A DNA stretch of 17,982 nt from contig CAPZCD010000020.1 of assembly GCA_948744995.1 (NCBI GenBank), forward strand, positions 1-17,982, given 5' to 3'. The notes below the pieces were generated by a model. It saw nothing but the letters and a program-made list of their open reading frames with translations. It was not told the origin of the DNA and did not search any database. Origin of the DNA: an uncultured Rickettsiales bacterium. GTDB lineage: Bacteria > Pseudomonadota > Alphaproteobacteria > Rickettsiales > UBA1997. This document shows positions 1 through 6,996 of this stretch, piece by piece. A program made the translations under genes and the position numbers. Numbering within the stretch: the stretch's first letter is position 1; every line of letters starts with the position of its first letter.

Positions 1-1197
1 AGTCGTTTTGCCTGCTCCAGTAGAGCCAACAAAAGCTATTTTTTGCCCATTGTCGACAGTGAAGCTTATATTTTTTAAAACATTCTCATTATCTTCATAG
101 CCAAAGTAAACATTTTCAAATTTAACATTCCCTTGAAAACTACTGATTTTATCATCTTTAACTATCTTTCCATTAGTTATCGTAATTTCTCCATTATCAA
201 GTTCTGCATCCATATTTAGTACAATTGATAATCTACCAATAGCAGCTATAGCTTTTAGCATGGTAGGAAATTGTTCCGAAAGTTCGCTAACAAAGTTTAC
301 AAAAGTTTTTGTGTATCTTAGTAAAGCGAGAATAACACCTAACGACATTTTGCCATTTATAGCTAACATAGATCCAAAAATTAGAACTAATATATAGCCA
401 ATATTACCCAAACTAACCATAGACGGCATAAGTATGCCGGAGTAAGTGTTAGCACTGCTGGAAATATTATATAGATTTTCATTATAACTGTCAAAATCAG
501 TAAGAGTCTGTTTTTCTCGGCAAAATACCTTTATTACCAGCTGCCCGTTTACCATTTCCTCAATAAAACCATTAATGGCGCCAATACTTTTTTGCTGTTC
601 GCTGAATAACTTCTTACTAGTCATGCTGATAATTCTAGTTAGTATAACCATTATTGATAATAGACATACCATCAGTATAGTCAGTTTAAAATTATAGTAA
701 AACATAACAGTAATGACCCCGACTATGTTGATGGAACTACAAAACATGCTTGATAAACATTCACTCAATATAAATCTAAAAGTATCTATATCATTGGTAT
801 ACAAACTCATTATATCACCTTTTGTCTTCTTATCAAAAAACGATAAGGGTAGCCGCATCATTTTGTCAAATAATTCATTTCTCATTTTTTCCACTAATCT
901 GGATTCTATAACAACAAATATGACGGAATAGGTGTAAACAGTAATAGCACCAGCTATACACATTAGAAAAAACTTAAAAATTATAATTTTAAAATCTCCA
1001 TATAAATCGGCATTGCTAGCCATTGGTACTATATAATCATCTATTATAGTCTTTACAAAAACTGTTGAAATTACCCTTATGAAAGACGAAATAATCATAC
1101 ATAATATCCCAATTACAAGAATAAATTTGTAACTGAGTACATAATCTATCATATCTGATAGATAATTAAGATTTGTTTTTTTATTTTCCTTAGACAT
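1..1197 (-). CDS. ABC exporter half-transporter (ATP-binding/permease), C-terminus missing
   Basis: This gene starts at the ATG at 1197-1195 and stays open to the window edge, giving 399 codons. The visible protein is an N-terminal exporter transmembrane domain (hydrophobic stretches near residues 20-40, 75-95, 150-190 and 260-290) with the typical helix sequence RLPLSFFDKKTKGDIMSLYT near residue 120. The nucleotide-binding domain begins near residue 345, and the Walker A motif (GSTGAGKTT) is intact at the cut end. The signature, Walker B and H-loop lie outside the window. Its start is 2 nt beyond the stop of the half-transporter at 1200-2927, so the two are almost certainly co-transcribed and probably heterodimerise like LmrC/LmrD or BmrC/BmrD. 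If so, this should be the half with the catalytically competent Glu and His, which cannot be seen here. Substrate unknown; the family exports drugs, lipids or peptides from the inner membrane. Confidence 0.88.
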   Translation of the reverse strand, partial: MSKENKKTNLNYLSDMIDYVLSYKFILVIGILCMIISSFIRVISTVFVKTIIDDYIVPMASNADLYGDFKIIIFKFFLMCIAGAITVYTYSVIFVVIESRLVEKMRNELFDKMMRLPLSFFDKKTKGDIMSLYTNDIDTFRFILSECLSSMFCSSINIVGVITVMFYYNFKLTILMVCLLSIMVILTRIISMTSKKLFSEQQKSIGAINGFIEEMVNGQLVIKVFCREKQTLTDFDSYNENLYNISSSANTYSGILMPSMVSLGNIGYILVLIFGSMLAINGKMSLGVILALLRYTKTFVNFVSELSEQFPTMLKAIAAIGRLSIVLNMDAELDNGEITITNGKIVKDDKISSFQGNVKFENVYFGYEDNENVLKNISFTVDNGQKIAFVGSTGAGKTT

Positions 1198-1199
1198 TT

Positions 1200-2927
1200 T
1201 TAACCTATATTGTTTGATTGTAATTCGTAAATTTCTTTATAAATATCGTTCTCAAGAAGTTCTTGATGTGTCCCAATTCCGCTTATTTTACCATCATCTA
1301 ATACAATTATTCTATCAGCTCCAGCCAATGATGAAATTTTTTGTGCTATTATTATTTTTGTAGTATTTGGTAAATCTCTAGAAAGGGATTTTTTAATATT
1401 TCCTTCAGTAATAGTATCAACTGCACTAAGTGAATCATCAAAAATTAGTATTTTGGGACTTCTCAATATAGCTCTAGCTATACACAGACGCTGTCTCTGC
1501 CCGCCAGAAACATTAACACCAGATTGCCCAATTATCGTATCATATTTATTCTGAAAAGACATTATAAAATCATGAGCTCCGGCTATTTTACAAGCGCGTA
1601 TCATATCATCTTCGGCAGCAAATTCATTACCCCATAGAAGATTTGATTTTATCGTACCGGAAAATAACAAGCTATTTTGTGGAACATAATTCACGTTCTT
1701 CCTAAGAACATCTAGTTTATAATCTTTAACATCATTATTACCAATTATTATTTGGCCTTCACTAACATCATAAAAGCGAATTAATAGTTTAGCAAGGCTA
1801 CTCTTACCACTGCCAGTTCCACCTATTATACCAATAGTTTCTCCGCTTTTTATTTTAAAATTTATATTTTCCAAAATATTGTCGGAGTTGTTATAGCTAA
1901 AGCATACATTTTTAAATTCTATAGAACCATCGGAAAAATCCTCATCTGCTAACTTACCATCTACTATATCTATTTTTTCGCTAAGTACTTCAGCTATCCT
2001 ATCTAAAGAAGCACGTGATCTTATAATCATCATAAAAATAGCTGATACCATCATCAATGATCCAACTACCTGCACGGAGTACGTTATAAAACTAGATAAT
2101 TCGCCAACGCTTAATTTACCATCAACTACCATAAAACCACCAAACCATAGTATAAATATCGTGCAAATATCCATTATCATTCTTAGTACCGGCATATTTA
2201 GTGACATTAATTTCTCAATTGAAATTTGATTATCTCTAGTTTTAGCAACACTGATAGCAAATTTCTTATTTGCATATTCTTCATTCACAAAGGACTTTAT
2301 TGTTCTAATATTTGCTAGATTTTCCTGAGTTTCTGAATTCAATTCGTCATAGCATTTTGTCAAAACCATAAATCTTGGATGAGCTACTCTTAAAATTAGA
2401 TATCTAGCTAGTAGAAGAGATGGTATAGCAAATAGAAATACCACCGATAACTTTGGCTTTGTGACTAAAGACATAATCAAAGCTCCCAATAACATTAAAG
2501 GAGCTCTAATAAACCCTCTAATTGAACCTAAAAAGGCGTTCTTTACATTTATAATGTCTGTAGTCATTCTGGTTACTAAAGATGAAGTTGAATATTTATC
2601 AATATTTGTTTGTGAAAAATTTTCGGCTATAGAAAATATCTCTCGTCTGAGGTTTTTCTCAAAACCGGAACTTGCTATAGATGCAAACTTCGCTGCAAAC
2701 AACTCACAAACTAGAGCAAATACAACCAACAGAAACATTACTGCGCCTAGTTTTATCACATATCCGGTTCCAAAGCCAGAAGTAACTCCATTATCAATAA
2801 CTTTTGCCATAAGATACGGTAAGAGTATTTCAGCAAAAACGCCGCATGTCACCAGTAATGGTGTTATAATTGCGTGCGTCTTATATTCTCCAACGCAGGT
2901 AAGAATTTTTTTTATACCACTAGACAT
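1200..2927 (-). CDS. ABC exporter half-transporter with degenerate catalytic site (LmrC/BmrC-like)
   Basis: The 575-residue product is a complete half-size ABC exporter: a six-helix transmembrane domain (about residues 15-310) followed by a nucleotide-binding domain (about 335-575). Visible motifs are Walker A GGTGSGKSS (369-377), the Q-loop Gln417, the signature SGGQ (474-477), and Walker B ILIFDD ending at Asp498. Two residues deviate from the norm: the catalytic Glu after Walker B is Asp498, and the H-loop His is Gln529 (IIIAQKISS). The same pair of changes is known in the degenerate half of heterodimeric exporters such as LmrC. It is immediately followed by a second half-transporter (2-nt gap), supporting a heterodimer in the inner membrane. 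The ATG is at 2927, with no Shine-Dalgarno and an extended -10 only 16-24 nt upstream. The virB4-like gene ends 62 nt upstream on the same strand, but a separate promoter seems likely. Substrate not predictable. Confidence 0.93.
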   Translation of the reverse strand: MSSGIKKILTCVGEYKTHAIITPLLVTCGVFAEILLPYLMAKVIDNGVTSGFGTGYVIKLGAVMFLLVVFALVCELFAAKFASIASSGFEKNLRREIFSIAENFSQTNIDKYSTSSLVTRMTTDIINVKNAFLGSIRGFIRAPLMLLGALIMSLVTKPKLSVVFLFAIPSLLLARYLILRVAHPRFMVLTKCYDELNSETQENLANIRTIKSFVNEEYANKKFAISVAKTRDNQISIEKLMSLNMPVLRMIMDICTIFILWFGGFMVVDGKLSVGELSSFITYSVQVVGSLMMVSAIFMMIIRSRASLDRIAEVLSEKIDIVDGKLADEDFSDGSIEFKNVCFSYNNSDNILENINFKIKSGETIGIIGGTGSGKSSLAKLLIRFYDVSEGQIIIGNNDVKDYKLDVLRKNVNYVPQNSLLFSGTIKSNLLWGNEFAAEDDMIRACKIAGAHDFIMSFQNKYDTIIGQSGVNVSGGQRQRLCIARAILRSPKILIFDDSLSAVDTITEGNIKKSLSRDLPNTTKIIIAQKISSLAGADRIIVLDDGKISGIGTHQELLENDIYKEIYELQSNNIG

Positions 2928-2942
2928 GTGAGTATTATCATA

Positions 2943-2951
2943 ATTATAACA
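2943..2951 (-). promoter_or_regulatory. Extended -10 promoter element for the ABC exporter pair
   Basis: On the minus strand this reads TGTTATAAT, a perfect extended -10 (TGnTATAAT). A recognisable -35 is absent (TTAATA at 17-nt spacing). Initiation about 7 nt downstream would leave a leader of roughly 9 nt before the ATG at 2927, so translation would be nearly leaderless, which agrees with the lack of a Shine-Dalgarno sequence. Confidence 0.45.
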
Positions 2952-2989
2952 ATAATAATTTAATTTATTAATATAATATGTAAAGTTTT

Positions 2990-5518
2990 TTACTTATTAG
3001 CATTTTTATTAACATTTTGCTTTTCCTCTTCCCATTGTATCTGTCTCTTTTCTCTTTCCTTAAGTTTTTCCTCAAATTTAGCTTTATTATAGAACTTTAT
3101 CAACTCAAGCATTATAGGAACCCAAACACTTGGTTCATCACTTTTAGCTAATTCCTTAGCCTTATCCATAATATTATAGTGTAGATCATTACTAGACAGT
3201 ATATTTTGCTCCCCCTCATCTAAAAAATCAAAATCTATAGAAGATATAACCATACTGGTTCCATGTCTCAACATAAAATTACCCTTATCATCCCGCATTA
3301 CCGACAACACTCTAGATTCTTCTTCGGTTATATCAAATATCTTTCTCTGGTATATGGTAGCTTTTACATTTGGCAACAATATTTGGGTCGGAAATATTTT
3401 TCTTACGGATAACTTTATAGAGCTAGTTTTATAGCTGTCAGCACCACTGGTAGTCATAACTACTATAACATTTTTACTATATAGTTTCTTCAAAAATTTT
3501 GTTATCTGACTACCAAAATATTCGTTATCGAATAAGAGCCAACCTTCATCTATAGCTAGTATAGCTGGTTCTCCATCAGCCTTCGAAACTATACTATGGA
3601 TAATATAATCAAATATTGCAATTTTTAGCTCTTCATTATTAATAATTGTATTAAGATTGATACCAACTATATTTGTCTTAAACAAATCAGTAGTTCTATC
3701 TGTGTTGAATATAAAACCATAGTGTTTATCGGATACCCATTTATTTAAACTACTACATACATTCTCAAGCTTCTCCTTTTTTGCTATTTCTAAAACATCA
3801 CCAATTTTTTTTATTTCATCATAATCAACAGCTATAATTTCCTTCAGCTTATCTAGCTCTTGTTCCATTTTCGTATTACTCTCGTCCATTTGAATTAGGC
3901 CATCGTCTCTTATTTTTATAATATAGGAAAGCCAATTTAACGTAAATTCAAGATTATCTTTATTGTGTTCCAGTAGAAATGGGTTTATACAGAGTTTGTC
4001 TTCTCTATCGTTTTTGGTTATCGTATAGTAAAATCCACCAAGGCTATTTATAAAAATTTTTGATCTGTCAGTATTATCAATATAAAATAATCTCTTAGCT
4101 TGTTTCATAGCCGAAACTATGAACATATTCATATATCTTGTCTTTTTTAAACCTTTAGGGCCAACAAATACTGTGTTTCCATTATCTTCAACATGAAAAG
4201 AGAAAAAATATGGTGTATTCAAAGTACTACGGAGAACTATCATGGAATCTCCCCAACGATTTCCGGTAAGTTTACCGGTTGGAAAATTAAATAGCGATGT
4301 ATAGGCACAGACATTGGTAACAGGTATCGTGTGTATCCTTTTTATAAAATTAAAGTTGGAAGGCAATTGACTCCAAAATAAAGTCGGCATAAACATTTCT
4401 TCTCTAACTGCAACCAAACCTAATTTACCGATCGTTGCGAAAAATGTATCTATTTTACTATTCAAGTCCTCCTTACTATGAGATCTGATTTGTATCAAAA
4501 TTTGGCTGCAACAAATTCTAACATCTTCTCCCTTCTCCTTCGGTAACATGGAACCAATTTCTGATATTTCCGCCATGTCCCGTTCCTCATTAATTGAAAT
4601 AACTTCAAAATATTCCATCATCTGATCGTTTATTGGTTTTGGGTCAACAAAACTGACAATTTGGGTTATGACCATCTCTTGATCCAGTTGAATAATTTTA
4701 TCTAATTGTGAAAGTAGTAGCGTACTTCCATATTTTAACGATATTATGGCAGCATATTCGGATATATCTTTATCATATATCTGTATGGTACTTTTTCCAA
4801 ATGCGATTTTTTTTCTCAATAGAGATTCTGATAATTCATTAACCGGTAGCTTTATATTGTCTCTATCACCATTGATAATATTTGAAAAAAATTTCAAATG
4901 CTCCGAATAGTACAATTCTCCAATTTTTTTGATGCCAAGTAGTCTAACACCGTAGGCACTCAAATCCTCCATCATTGAATCAACAACTTTTGTTAGTATT
5001 TTATTCATTTCGGAAAATTCCTTGAGTCTGGATTTTTTAAGGAGGGAAAAACTTATAGCCTTTATAATTTCTACAGATTTAGAAACCGTATTATCTGGCG
5101 GAGAAATTACCACTGTAATATAGATCTCATTAGCAAATTGCTTATCCCAGTTGTAATGGCTATTCCATTTATCAATAATCATTTTGGAAGTATAATCTTT
5201 ATATTCCTGGTTTTTAGGTATTACATCTACCGGTTTTCTGACTGTTTGAAACCAAAAACTAAGATTATCATTGGTTGAATGTTTAACAAAAGACTTATTC
5301 AAAACCTCTCTGAGAAGATAAAAATTCGCTTCCCCTTTATTAGAAACAAAGGAAGGTATCTTTATAACCTGTAGAAGCTCATTATTCTGCATTATAATTG
5401 TCCTTTCGTTATAGTAGCAGGAATATGGTATTAGATCCGAACTAACGCTATTTTTTCCATCATAGCCATAGTTTTTTGTATCCAAATCATTCAAAATACT
5501 TTTCTCTATTTTTTCCAT
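2990..5518 (-). CDS. virB4: VirB4-family type IV secretion ATPase, atypical Walker A
   Basis: The 842-residue protein matches VirB4 in length and layout: an N-terminal CagE/TrbE/VirB-like region (about 1-400), then a RecA-like ATPase domain (about 430-790) preceded by the typical FSFHVEDNGNT segment (442-449 region). VirB4 ATPases power pilus biogenesis and substrate transfer at the inner-membrane face of the type IV secretion channel. Walker B is intact (ILAIDE, Asp657-Glu658). Walker A reads GPKGLKKT (453-460) where the family has GPTGSGKT, so the Gly before the catalytic Lys is replaced by Lys458; nucleotide binding may be impaired. Rickettsiales commonly carry two virB4 genes of which one is divergent, and this looks like that copy. 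The C-terminus (about 814-842) is a charged, coiled-coil-like tail. No other vir gene is adjacent; the cell-division locus is divergent across 120 nt. A weak Shine-Dalgarno (AAAGGA) lies about 12 nt before the ATG. Confidence 0.92.
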   Translation of the reverse strand: MEKIEKSILNDLDTKNYGYDGKNSVSSDLIPYSCYYNERTIIMQNNELLQVIKIPSFVSNKGEANFYLLREVLNKSFVKHSTNDNLSFWFQTVRKPVDVIPKNQEYKDYTSKMIIDKWNSHYNWDKQFANEIYITVVISPPDNTVSKSVEIIKAISFSLLKKSRLKEFSEMNKILTKVVDSMMEDLSAYGVRLLGIKKIGELYYSEHLKFFSNIINGDRDNIKLPVNELSESLLRKKIAFGKSTIQIYDKDISEYAAIISLKYGSTLLLSQLDKIIQLDQEMVITQIVSFVDPKPINDQMMEYFEVISINEERDMAEISEIGSMLPKEKGEDVRICCSQILIQIRSHSKEDLNSKIDTFFATIGKLGLVAVREEMFMPTLFWSQLPSNFNFIKRIHTIPVTNVCAYTSLFNFPTGKLTGNRWGDSMIVLRSTLNTPYFFSFHVEDNGNTVFVGPKGLKKTRYMNMFIVSAMKQAKRLFYIDNTDRSKIFINSLGGFYYTITKNDREDKLCINPFLLEHNKDNLEFTLNWLSYIIKIRDDGLIQMDESNTKMEQELDKLKEIIAVDYDEIKKIGDVLEIAKKEKLENVCSSLNKWVSDKHYGFIFNTDRTTDLFKTNIVGINLNTIINNEELKIAIFDYIIHSIVSKADGEPAILAIDEGWLLFDNEYFGSQITKFLKKLYSKNVIVVMTTSGADSYKTSSIKLSVRKIFPTQILLPNVKATIYQRKIFDITEEESRVLSVMRDDKGNFMLRHGTSMVISSIDFDFLDEGEQNILSSNDLHYNIMDKAKELAKSDEPSVWVPIMLELIKFYNKAKFEEKLKEREKRQIQWEEEKQNVNKNANK

Positions 5519-5542
5519 CTTTTGAAGTAATCCTTTAAATTT

Positions 5543-5568
5543 TTAATAAAATAGATTGATTTTATTAA
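5543..5568. repeat. Perfect 10-bp inverted repeat between virB4 and the zapA operon
   Basis: TTAATAAAAT (5543-5552) and its exact complement (5559-5568) are separated by 6 nt. The stretch lies between the divergent virB4 and coiled-coil/zapA genes. It consists almost only of A and T, so it could be chance, a weak terminator or a binding site for a dimeric regulator. Confidence 0.35.
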
Positions 5569-5574
5569 TAAAAT

Positions 5575-5583
5575 TTTATACCA
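5575..5583 (-). promoter_or_regulatory. Candidate extended -10 for virB4
   Basis: The minus strand reads TGGTATAAA, matching the extended -10 form TGnTATAAt except at the last base, with no convincing -35 upstream. Initiation here would give a leader of about 50 nt before the virB4 ATG at 5518. It is flanked by the hairpin CATCCA-ttc-TGGATG at 5582-5596, whose left arm overlaps the element. Confidence 0.3.
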
Positions 5584-5638
5584 TCCATTCTGGATGAAAC
5601 TATAAAGATTATTTTATAACAATCAATGTTATTTGACT

Positions 5639-6310
5639 ATGGAAAAATTAGATAAATTCCTACTGGACGAAAAAATATTAATTTTTGATTCGCTAGATAA
5701 ACTGTCGAAAGTTGCTAGTGATATAGTAGTCCAAAAAAATAACAAAATTCTGGCGATAAATAATGAAAAACATCTATTGGACGAACAAATAAGGAATTTA
5801 AAAGAAGTAAAAATAATTAAAAAATTACCAAATGTTGGTGAATTAATTTTTGCACGAAAAAACAATAAATTATCCAAAAAATTACTTAAAAAAGAACTAA
5901 AAATTAAAAAATTGAAAAGTGACATAATAAAAATAAAAGAAGAGTCCGAAAGTAAGGATTTTATAGACGCCAGAGAAATGACTGCTTTTAAGGTTATAGC
6001 TAAAGAACTTGAAGAAAAAGAAACTATGGTAAGAAATAATAGCTTAACTATAGAAAGGCTTGATAAGGAAAAACAATCACTACTGCAGGAATTGGAAACC
6101 AGTAAGAATAATGAAAATGTATTGGAGAAAAAACTATTAAATCTGGAACATAGAAATCAGGAATTGGAAGAAATTAATAGTTACCAACTAACTACCATAA
6201 GAACGTTGACAAATGAGTTAAAAACTAAAAATGAAAAAATTATGGAGTTGAAGGAATATTTTCTAAAAATACTTGATAGTTATAATGATATTTTACAAAA
6301 GGTGAACTAA
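5639..6310 (+). CDS. Coiled-coil protein upstream of zapA (possible ZapB/DUF4164-type role)
   Basis: The product is 223 residues from the ATG at 5639; an in-frame TTG two codons earlier (5633) is less likely. Almost the whole protein is rich in Lys, Glu, Leu, Ile and Asn with heptad-like spacing (for example the stretch from about residue 100 to 215), which indicates a long cytoplasmic coiled coil without transmembrane segments. I do not recognise a named family from sequence alone. Context is informative: its TAA overlaps the ATG of the ZapA-like gene by one base (TAATG), implying coupled translation. Alphaproteobacteria often carry a coiled-coil DUF4164 protein immediately upstream of zapA, so a role with ZapA at the division septum is a reasonable inference. 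It is about twice the length of those small proteins. Divergent from virB4. Confidence 0.75.
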   Translation: MEKLDKFLLDEKILIFDSLDKLSKVASDIVVQKNNKILAINNEKHLLDEQIRNLKEVKIIKKLPNVGELIFARKNNKLSKKLLKKELKIKKLKSDIIKIKEESESKDFIDAREMTAFKVIAKELEEKETMVRNNSLTIERLDKEKQSLLQELETSKNNENVLEKKLLNLEHRNQELEEINSYQLTTIRTLTNELKTKNEKIMELKEYFLKILDSYNDILQKVN

Positions 6311-6756
6311 TGAAACAAATAGAACTTAGTATAGGTACAAACACGGCCTTTGTTGATTATAATGATGAAAGTGAGAAGGAAAATTTGATTTCTGCATCAA
6401 AAGAGTTGAATAAAGAGTACAATAAGTTGGTAATAAGTCTTGGTAGAATTGATGAAACTATATTGTTAGTTTTTCTATTGATAAAAACGGAATTAAAATT
6501 GAATAAAATTAGTGGCAAAAATTCAGATGAAGTACTGGATAATATCTTGCGATCTATCAGTAAGTGGGTTAGAACCGATAATGAAAAAATAAAAGAATTC
6601 CTGGTTTTGATAAATATTATTAGAAAAATAAAACTGGATAGTAAACCTATCCAAGATAATTCTGAAGAGGATGAATTTGTGGAGAAAATAAATAGTTTCA
6701 TAATGGACGTTAGAGGAAAAATTGAAGCTATTGAAAAAAACATTGTTTTATCCTAG
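6310..6756 (+). CDS. zapA: ZapA-like cell division protein
   Basis: The 148-residue protein begins with a short beta-strand-like segment (KQIELSIG) followed by a helix with the ZapA-type pattern (residues 20-60: SASKELNKEY and the segment around DETILLVFLLIKTEL), then a charged helical tail compatible with the ZapA coiled-coil dimerisation region. ZapA binds FtsZ and bundles or stabilises the division ring. Family members are usually about 100-110 residues, so the C-terminal half here is extended. Similarity at residue level is modest. The assignment is strengthened by context: a coiled-coil gene overlaps its start by one base, and a 6S-like RNA begins 10 nt after its stop, reproducing the zapA-ssrS order found in many proteobacteria. 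Confidence 0.68.
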   Translation: MKQIELSIGTNTAFVDYNDESEKENLISASKELNKEYNKLVISLGRIDETILLVFLLIKTELKLNKISGKNSDEVLDNILRSISKWVRTDNEKIKEFLVLINIIRKIKLDSKPIQDNSEEDEFVEKINSFIMDVRGKIEAIEKNIVLS

Positions 6757-6765
6757 CATAAGTTA

Positions 6766-6919
6766 GCGCTGTTTTACAGGACAGGTTTTGTACGAATCCC
6801 AGGGACGCTTTTTATTTTTCGGGGATCGCCTCTGTCATAACACTTCGTTGGTATGGTATAGTGGTTCCCACCTATAGTACAAGGTCTTAGTGACGTCTTT
6901 CCATCCTGTTTTATGGCGC
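6766..6919 (+). ncRNA. ssrS: Probable 6S RNA
   Basis: This 154-nt stretch is more GC-rich than its surroundings, has no ORF of note and can fold. The ends pair: GCGC 6766-6769 with 6916-6919, continued after an internal loop by CAGGA 6777-6781 with TCCTG 6904-6908. Inside, TTTTGTAC 6786-6793 pairs with GTACAAGG 6877-6884 (8 bp, two G-U). Local hairpins form at 6796-6800/6822-6826 and 6857-6864/6868-6876. 6S RNA is a long imperfect hairpin with a central bubble that binds the housekeeping RNA polymerase holoenzyme and inhibits transcription; usual length is about 150-190 nt. The position 10 nt after the zapA-like stop is the classic location of ssrS. I see no SRP-RNA tetraloop/GGAAGCAG motif, so 4.5S RNA is unlikely. 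The exact ends and the open central bubble are not resolved by eye. Confidence 0.72.
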
Positions 6920-6945
6920 GTTTTGAGAATTAATATATTTTTTTG

Positions 6946-6965
6946 AATATTTATTAGGAAATATT
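6946..6965. terminator. Weak terminator-like hairpin between 6S RNA and the convergent gene
   Basis: AATATTT (6946-6952) and its complement AAATATT (6959-6965) enclose the loop ATTAGG. T-rich sequence follows on the plus strand, though interrupted. It lies between the plus-strand 6S RNA and the end of the minus-strand gene at 6997-8031, so it could terminate either. The stem is all A-T and may simply be chance. Confidence 0.25.
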
Positions 6966-6996
6966 TTATTAAGTTAGGAATAATACCTAAAAATTG

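Noticed and set aside
2461..2931. 156-codon plus-strand open frame
   Set aside because: It lies entirely opposite the ABC half-transporter, whose motifs are unambiguous; the plus-strand peptide has no domain-like pattern.
5543..5578. Strong regulatory operator between virB4 and the zapA operon
   Set aside because: The inverted repeats are almost purely A/T, where symmetry by chance is common; listed only as a low-confidence repeat.
5629..5925. 98-codon minus-strand open frame rich in Phe, Leu and Ser
   Set aside because: Complement of the Lys/Glu-rich coiled-coil gene; such shadows arise from AAA/GAA codons read backwards. The same holds for 6357-6743 opposite the ZapA-like gene.
6766..6919. 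SRP (4.5S) RNA or tmRNA instead of 6S RNA
   Set aside because: No SRP tetraloop and adjacent conserved GGAAGCAG-like motif, no tRNA-like end or tag ORF, and the length and zapA context favour 6S.
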